From Sialis fuliginosa (Eukaryota > Arthropoda > Insecta > Megaloptera > Sialidae): a stretch of 64,000 nucleotides of DNA. The translations under genes were made by a program, and so were the position numbers. Location: positions 12,648,001-12,712,000 of the forward strand of contig OY540810.1 of assembly GCA_961205875.1 (NCBI GenBank), written 5' to 3'. Position 1 is the first letter of the stretch. Each line of letters opens with the position of its first letter. The notes beneath the pieces are model-generated. The model had not been told where the DNA came from and searched no databases. It worked only from the letters and a program-made list of their open reading frames with translations. Positions 59,401-64,000 of this stretch are shown one piece after another.

Positions 59401-60547
59401 AATCCTCTATAGCTAAAGTCACTCCTTTTTCGTCTCCTGTCCAGAAGACGTATTCTGCCATATCAAGGGGTGAGTATTGAACCCCATTTGTATACAATAC
59501 TTTATCTATCTGGAATTAAATATAGAATTACTTAAATTAACAATAAGCGATGCAAAAATTGTATATTGTATTCTTGACTGCCCCGTCCATCGCTAGTATG
59601 CCTAGTTTTATTAAGTGGTAAAAACTAAAAACAATTCTATCAAAAATATTTTTTATTAATTACTAGCGACCTAAAATATTCAATACGCCCACCCATTATA
59701 TCCACCCAACATCCCCACAACACACGGTTTACCTCGAATTATTTTTTGTCCGACTTCGTGAAAACACAAAATATCCACAAATTATACACTTAAATCTGAT
59801 CTATCCATTCATGAAAACCTGAATAAAATCAGTTCAGTAGTTACTGATAAAATCGTGTAAAATTATATTTTCAAACTCCCAAGAAACGCCAGGTCCCGTC
59901 TTAGAATTTGTATGAAAAATACAAACTAATAATAAATAGGTTAGCAACAATCATAATTTCATAAAATATTAACACCCACGAACATGTACAGAAAAATTAC
60001 CTAACTGTTGGTGAAAACCGCATTGAAATCGGTTCAGTAATTCTCGAGTTATTAATTTTTATATATAGAGATATGAAAATAATTATAAATAAATAAATAA
60101 ATAATATCATTTTGGTGTCATTTTCAATTAGGCGTTTTTGACAGCCTCCCTTCTGCGCGTAAATTTTTACATCTTTGTTTAGGGAGCATAATTTAACAAT
60201 TCAGTACAAAATTCAAATTTGTAGCTTATATATTTTACGAGATATTTTGCTTTAACTAGAAAGGGCGGACAAAGTGAGATTGATAGGGCTTCTTCGGAAC
60301 CCTAAAAGTGCACTTAAGTACAAGTACAAGTACAATTACGTACTCTCAAAAGTACTAAAGTACATTCATTACAGCTCTGTCTTAAGTATTTTGTAAAGCA
60401 CTAATTGTGATTTGATACTTACTGAATTCTGTGCCGCTAGCTGTTCGGGTGTCCGTTCATGTTGTGGTAGTTCGAGTGAAGTTCGAATCCGGCCTCCATT
60501 ATTAGAGCTCTGTTTGAGACGACCAACTAGCTTCCCGTCGACGTCAA
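53876..60547 (-). CDS. Unrecognised multi-exon gene, C-terminal 359 residues
   Basis: Six consecutive minus-strand exons: 60547-60423, 59509-59384, 58754-58629, 56844-56682, 55701-55447 and 54159-53876, total 1079 bases with consistent phases, ending in TAA at 53878-53876. The first seen exon begins with two bases that finish a split codon, so at least one 5' exon is missing (right of 60547, not found, or outside the window). The protein is hydrophilic and helix-rich: VDVDGKLVGRLKQSS, NGVQYSPLDMAEYVFWTGDE, MTQDEALTFLQEIKLNLDY, DDEEYETLLERLRVADFLYT-like helices, VLDVLIAALTDVLTEHPEL and a Gln/Asn-rich end. No catalytic motif or membrane segment is visible in this part. I do not recognise the family; a secretory or neuroendocrine precursor is only a guess. 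Confidence 0.8.
54312..54556. mobile_element. GC-rich hairpin MITE
   Basis: TTCGAGCATATACCTACTAG and AGGCAGCCTT on the left are inverted as AAGGCTGCCTCTAGTAGG and TATATGCTCGAAGG on the right. Inner arms with GCGTGCGAGAGAAA also pair. It appears inserted at the start of the retroelement-like repeat, since CTATTACC occurs on both sides. Confidence 0.75.
54556..54955 (+). mobile_element. Retroelement-like repeat
   Basis: Contains GATAGTCGATAAAACATG, TGCCCTTCCTCAG, TTTCATCAAGATCGGTTCAG and AACAGACAGACAGACAC, the same consensus as 44925-45220. The hairpin MITE at 54312-54556 splits its 5' end from CTAGCTATTACC at 54308. Confidence 0.65.
56018..56297. mobile_element. CATTGGCGTCGC element
   Basis: The ends ATTGGCGTCGCAAAAGGGGG and (inverted) AGTGGCGTTGCTAGAGGGG flank the sequence; inside, GGGGTGACACCCGTGT and TATGTTAAAAAATAA recur in order at 58990-59030. 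Same family as 58886-59252. Confidence 0.65.
56403..56447 (+). repeat. TG microsatellite running into AG
   Basis: About fourteen TG units followed by GAGAGAGAGAG, in an intron of the unrecognised minus-strand gene. A shorter TG run is at 56296-56311. Likely polymorphic. Confidence 0.85.
57014..57575. mobile_element. Near-perfect 562-base palindrome
   Basis: The arms are almost identical reverse complements about 57294: ACAAGTAACACTACCCAACT on the left and GGGTAGTGTTACTTGT on the right, with GGTCGCCATCAAGTGC-like sequence near the centre. Few mismatches are visible over about 270 bases per arm. It lies in the intron between exons 58629 and 56844. Confidence 0.85.
57585..57865. repeat. Second inverted repeat next to the palindrome
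   Basis: GGAACTAATTCGGACCAAAA (about 57594) is inverted as TTTTGGTCCGAATTAGTTCC (about 57858). The centre includes ATGGCGGCGGTAGC. It follows the 562-base palindrome within about 20 bases. Confidence 0.7.
57955..58340 (-). repeat. Fragment of the AK8-intron foldback family
   Basis: GGAAATGGAAGTATTGTAAT, CCATCGAAAAATCGTGT, CCGCATGGCGGCTGTG and CTTTTATCGTCTAAAAAGTG are the reverse of 39535-39855. Confidence 0.7.
58886..59252. mobile_element. CAGTGGCGC element, second copy
   Basis: Starts CCAGTGGCGCACTTAAG and ends CTAGCGACACCACTG. It shares GGTGACACCCGTGTTATATG and TTCCAGGGAGTAAAG with 56018-56297, and carries a G/C-rich GGGGGGCGGGCGATCC block. Confidence 0.65.
59663..60071 (-). mobile_element. 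Helitron-like fragment, inverted
   Basis: Read on the minus strand it starts TCTCTATATATAAAAATTAA, continues GAATTACTGAACCGATTTCA and ATGCGGTTTTCACC, and ends GCTAG, the same family as 41649-42339. It lies in the intron between exons 60423 and 59509. Confidence 0.7.
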
Positions 60548-62089
60548 CTGTAACACACATATGTGCATCAAATATAATATAATATACCTAATATTAAAGT
60601 TGGTATTACTGATTCATGATAACTGTTGAAAATTACAAAAGATAACAAAAGACAAAATTATCTACAAAAGTGTTATCAAAATCATGACCCTCAATTCAAC
60701 GTATCAAAAGTTACAGAAATTCTAAGTGATTTATTTGTTAAAATGGACGTCTAAAAGGCTCTCACAACTAAACTATTGTTTTATAAAAATAAGTTGAATG
60801 TTAATTTTATGGAAAATAAAAATAAAAATAGTCTAGAGAGGTATAACTGTAAATGCAATGAATTCAAATTTATAAGTGCTTAAAATATTTTTTTTACAAA
60901 AATCAGCATTTTAACGTCAATATTCTATAAATATCAATTAAACAGAAATATATAACCCTACTACTGAGCTATCGGAAAAAAGAATGACCCAGCCGACACC
61001 TGGCATTATTAGAAAATAATTTTGTTCGCTACAAAATGACGTCCTTACATTTTTTTATCAGTTATCATGAATCAGTAATACCAACTTTGGTAGTAAAGAA
61101 TAATTTTTCAATATTATTTAAATGGGAAACGGGACCCCCCTTTGCGATACCTCTTAAAATATAACTTTAGGGTAATCTTTCGGTAAGGATTTATTTTAGG
61201 TTATAAATTAACTTATTTCGTAATACACCCTAGCATATATGTCTATGAACTAATTCTTATATGGGTAGTAGATAGATACGGTAGGAACACGTATCTATAG
61301 AATGTATACGTGATATATCGAAGGTGCTTTGATATGCAAACAAGTACAAACAAGTTGTCTTGTATTTGGAATTGGCGTCGTTATCGCTGACGCTCCTTCG
61401 CTCCTGCGTTCCTTCGCCCGTCCTCGTGTTATCCTCCCTGATTGTTTGTCATTGTTTGAATTGGGAGTTTTGCATAACAATTGAACCTTGCGTTATTCAG
61501 TATGAGAATATTACATCAACAATAAAATATGCTTTATTATTGTTATAATGGTAAAGTGTTGACTATTAGGTCCAGTTTCTCAATATAAGTTTAACGTAAT
61601 CTGCAGTTTAACTCTTGCGCATACGGAGTAGAGCTAAACGTTCTTCTAAACTCTAACCTGACGCGCTTTTCGTTAAGTATGTCAAACTAAAAAGTAACCC
61701 CAAATTATTATATTAAATGTGATATAAAATGAGTTAATTTTAGTTAAAGAGATTAACATACATTATTAGAATTAATAAAAGAATCAAGCGCTACAATAGA
61801 ACGTAAAAGAAGTCGGATAAAAATAAAATAAATAAATAATATAAATTAAAAACATCTGCCAAGTAAATGCACAGTGCTTCCTCGTGCCAAATTCACCAAA
61901 GGTAGTTAATTATTGATATGAACAATTTAAATAAAAACCGATAAAGTGCTCAGATAAATTGCCTAGCATTGGTTAACCATTTAATTTTTATACAATTTTA
62001 CTAAAAAATATTACTACTGGAAAAACGGAGAAACTGTGGTTTCTTAGTCACTTAAACTAAAAATATACACTTTTTTTCTAAAAAAATTA

Positions 62090-62425
62090 TAGTTTTCGAG
62101 TAAAAAATTATTGAATATCCAGAAATTTCTTTTTGTTTTGCTCCATATCATAAAAAATGGACATTTTCATAAAAAATGTTTCAAGTAAAAGTTGCTTATT
62201 TTTCCTCGTAAATTACGAATCTGCAACAAAAAATATAGGTTTAGATTTGAAAAAGAAAAGTTGAATCTGAAAACCCATTGAGGTAACTTTTTCAAGGTCA
62301 ACCCATATTGTTAGTATTGAGACCCCTCGAAACCATGAAACTTTTGTCCGAAATATTTTTTCTGAAAATTCGTTATTTAGGAAATAATCCACTGGAAAGT
62401 GTTTAATAAAACACCCAGTATTTTA
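62090..62425 (+). repeat. Right end of the AK8-intron foldback family
   Basis: AAGTTGAATCTGAAAACCCA, GGAAATAATCCACTGGAAAG and the end AAAACACCCAGTATT correspond to 40060-40225. Confidence 0.65.
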
Positions 62426-62617
62426 ATAAATCAATATTTTAATAATTCCAATATGTATTCAAATTGTAAACTTCTTTCTTGGTACTGTCTGTTCATGGAT
62501 GATTTAAAAACTTGTTATTTACTCTTAAGTTAAACTATAAACCGGAAATTCATCTGTCAGTTAAATAGTTAAACTTAAGTTTAAAACTAAACAATTAAAT
62601 AATTATAATTAAATAGT

Positions 62618-62648
62618 TACAATACTACAGAATAATATTCTGTAGTAT
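62618..62648. repeat. Perfect short palindrome
   Basis: AATACTACAGAATA and its exact inverse TATTCTGTAGTATT are nearly contiguous. It sits in AT-rich sequence. Confidence 0.7.
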
Positions 62649-62764
62649 TGTAGTATTATCTATTAGTTATAATATACAGAATATTATTATGTATAATTTA
62701 TATCCCATTAATTTTTATTCTATATTTTATTAGTTTGTCAGTAATATGTTTTAATAAAACAAAA

Positions 62765-62832
62765 ATCACGTCTGTTCACTGTCAGTATTACGTATACGAA
62801 AGTCCCGTGGCTCACATGGCAGATATTTTAAA
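62765..62832 (-). repeat. Copy of the foldback motif block
   Basis: TATTACGTATACGAAAGTCC and CGTGGCTCACATGGCAGATA match, on the minus strand, the ATATCTGCC...GGGACTTTC block repeated in the 7446-9555 foldback. Confidence 0.6.
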
Positions 62833-64000
62833 TAAAACATATTTAACCTAATGGAGAAACCGGCAGTGCGAGAAGGTTAAAATATAAAATGGTCATTCAA
62901 TTAACAAAACCACCCAAAACTTTATACTTGATCGCTAACGTTGTTTATTTAATTTCGAAACATCAAGGTAAATTAGTTAGAAAAGTTCCCAGCTTACTAA
63001 TAACTTTATAAATGTTAAAAGCCGCAAGGTACAATGTAAGAGAAAGTTCCGATAAAAGAAGAAGATACGTATAATGCAAGTTAATATGCCAGAGAAGAAG
63101 AAGAAGGTGCAGTAAGCAAATATAATTTTTATCTCCTTTTTTCTTTTAGTATCTTTCATATTCATTATTATAATACCACCAGGGTCTTTATAATATTTAT
63201 GCTTTAATAAACTTTAAAATTATCTTTTAATAGAATTTTCTTAATTTATATGGGTTGCATATTTAAAAAAATAATTAAATTATTACAGGTATTGAAAGTA
63301 AAAAAAATATTATGGTAAATTATAAATTTATGCGTCAAGACAAAATCTCATTTTTGTCTTGCAGGACATTTTTAGGCTTATTAGTGATAAAATAATATAT
63401 ATAAGAAAATTGTTTAAATTGTTTAGTTAATCTACAAAAAGGATAGTTATATTATACTAGCTATACCCGCTAGCTATTACTCGCGTGGACTACGAAATAA
63501 TTATTTAGGATTTTTGAAAAATATAGTTGAATTATTTTAGATTTTTTTACTCTACACAATTGTTTCTACATTATATTGTTCAATATTTAACAGCGTATTG
63601 CATAAAAGCGCGCTGGCGGCAAACTTTACTCCGACTTGATTTACTATTATCGTCCTGCTTATTCCTTATGTTACCTACAAAATATATACTAAAACCTAAA
63701 ACCTACAAAATATATACTAAAACATGACCAAAAAACATATCTATGAATTAAAAAGAACACGTAAATCGGATAAGTGGTTCTCGACTATAATTCTCACTAA
63801 CGGACAGACAGGGAAACGTTGCGTTTTATAATATAAATATATAAGTAGATGGTATAGATTATAAAAAATTAAAATCTATTACATGGTATAAAACAAAGTC
63901 CCTCGCCGCGTCTGTCTGTCCGTGTACGATTTTCCCAGTAATCTACTGATAGTACTGACTGGATTGTATTCCGGTTTTCACGAGGAAGGATTAATTAAGT

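Larger units (their letters stand above)
60560..64000. other. Right-hand end without a recognisable gene
   Basis: AT-rich and repeat-rich. A CpG-rich patch at 61365-61440 (GCTGACGCTCCTTCGCTCC) could be a promoter or 5' untranslated region of the minus-strand gene, but no exon with a fitting phase was found. A retroelement-like fragment begins about 63457 (TACTAGCTATACCCGCTAGC) and sequence like it continues to the window end. Confidence 0.5.

Noticed and set aside
60470-60500. GTTCGAATCC word as a tRNA T-arm
   Set aside because: It lies in a spliced coding exon and no acceptor stem or anticodon arm surrounds it.
62977-63165. Hydrophobic 62-codon minus-strand frame as the missing signal-peptide exon of the unrecognised gene
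   Set aside because: The basic start and Phe/Ile-rich run look like low-complexity translation, and no donor in the needed phase was found.

Overview
The window is a stretch of an AT-rich, intron-rich animal genome, almost certainly an insect. The reasons are GT-AG introns cutting clearly recognisable animal genes, many short non-autonomous transposons, Helitron-like ends, dispersed repeats of a kind common in insect genomes, and short runs of TTAGG, the arthropod telomere unit. I could not fix the order; the composition and repeat style would fit a hemipteran or a lepidopteran. No bacterial, viral, CRISPR, rRNA or tRNA feature was found.

Layout. 1-10.4 kb is mostly repeats, with one probable 5' exon of an H2.0/HLX-like homeobox gene (minus strand, 988-1177) and a 2.1-kb foldback palindrome (7446-9555). 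Next come RSU1 (+, 10571-15434), NEMP1/TMEM194-like (-, 16300-18647) and a tandem, broken NEMP copy (-, ~19020-20622). Epsilon-tubulin (+, 23914-28926) and CHMP5/VPS60 (-, 29041-30240) converge with about 115 bp between their stops. CHMP5 and ATIC/PurH (+, 31583-36690) are divergent. An AK8-like adenylate kinase (+, 38110-45726) and SMC5 (+, 47511-52704) follow. The 3' six exons of an unrecognised gene (-, 53876-60547) close the gene content, and the last 3.4 kb shows only repeats. For every complete gene the exon lengths add to a whole number of codons and the splice phases agree; the products are 271, 404, 440, 222, 593, 495 and 1043 residues, close to the family sizes.

The genes do not form one pathway. 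They cover integrin adhesion (RSU1), nuclear envelope (NEMP), centriole (epsilon-tubulin), ESCRT-III (CHMP5), purine synthesis (ATIC), cilia/axoneme (AK8) and genome maintenance (SMC5). Two of them, epsilon-tubulin and AK8, belong to the centriole/cilium gene set.

The most unusual points are these: an AK8-like protein that has lost both P-loop lysines; a tandemly duplicated AK8 intron 4 later split by about 2.2 kb of inserted DNA including a Helitron-like element; a palindromic array of an 18-bp unit between AK8 and SMC5; a NEMP tandem duplicate decaying in situ; a self-similar tract of TATACGC/GTTTACAC words in the last epsilon-tubulin intron; and a striking number of long foldback elements of apparently unrelated sequence in introns and gaps. 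Protein names rest on remembered family sequences, not on a search.
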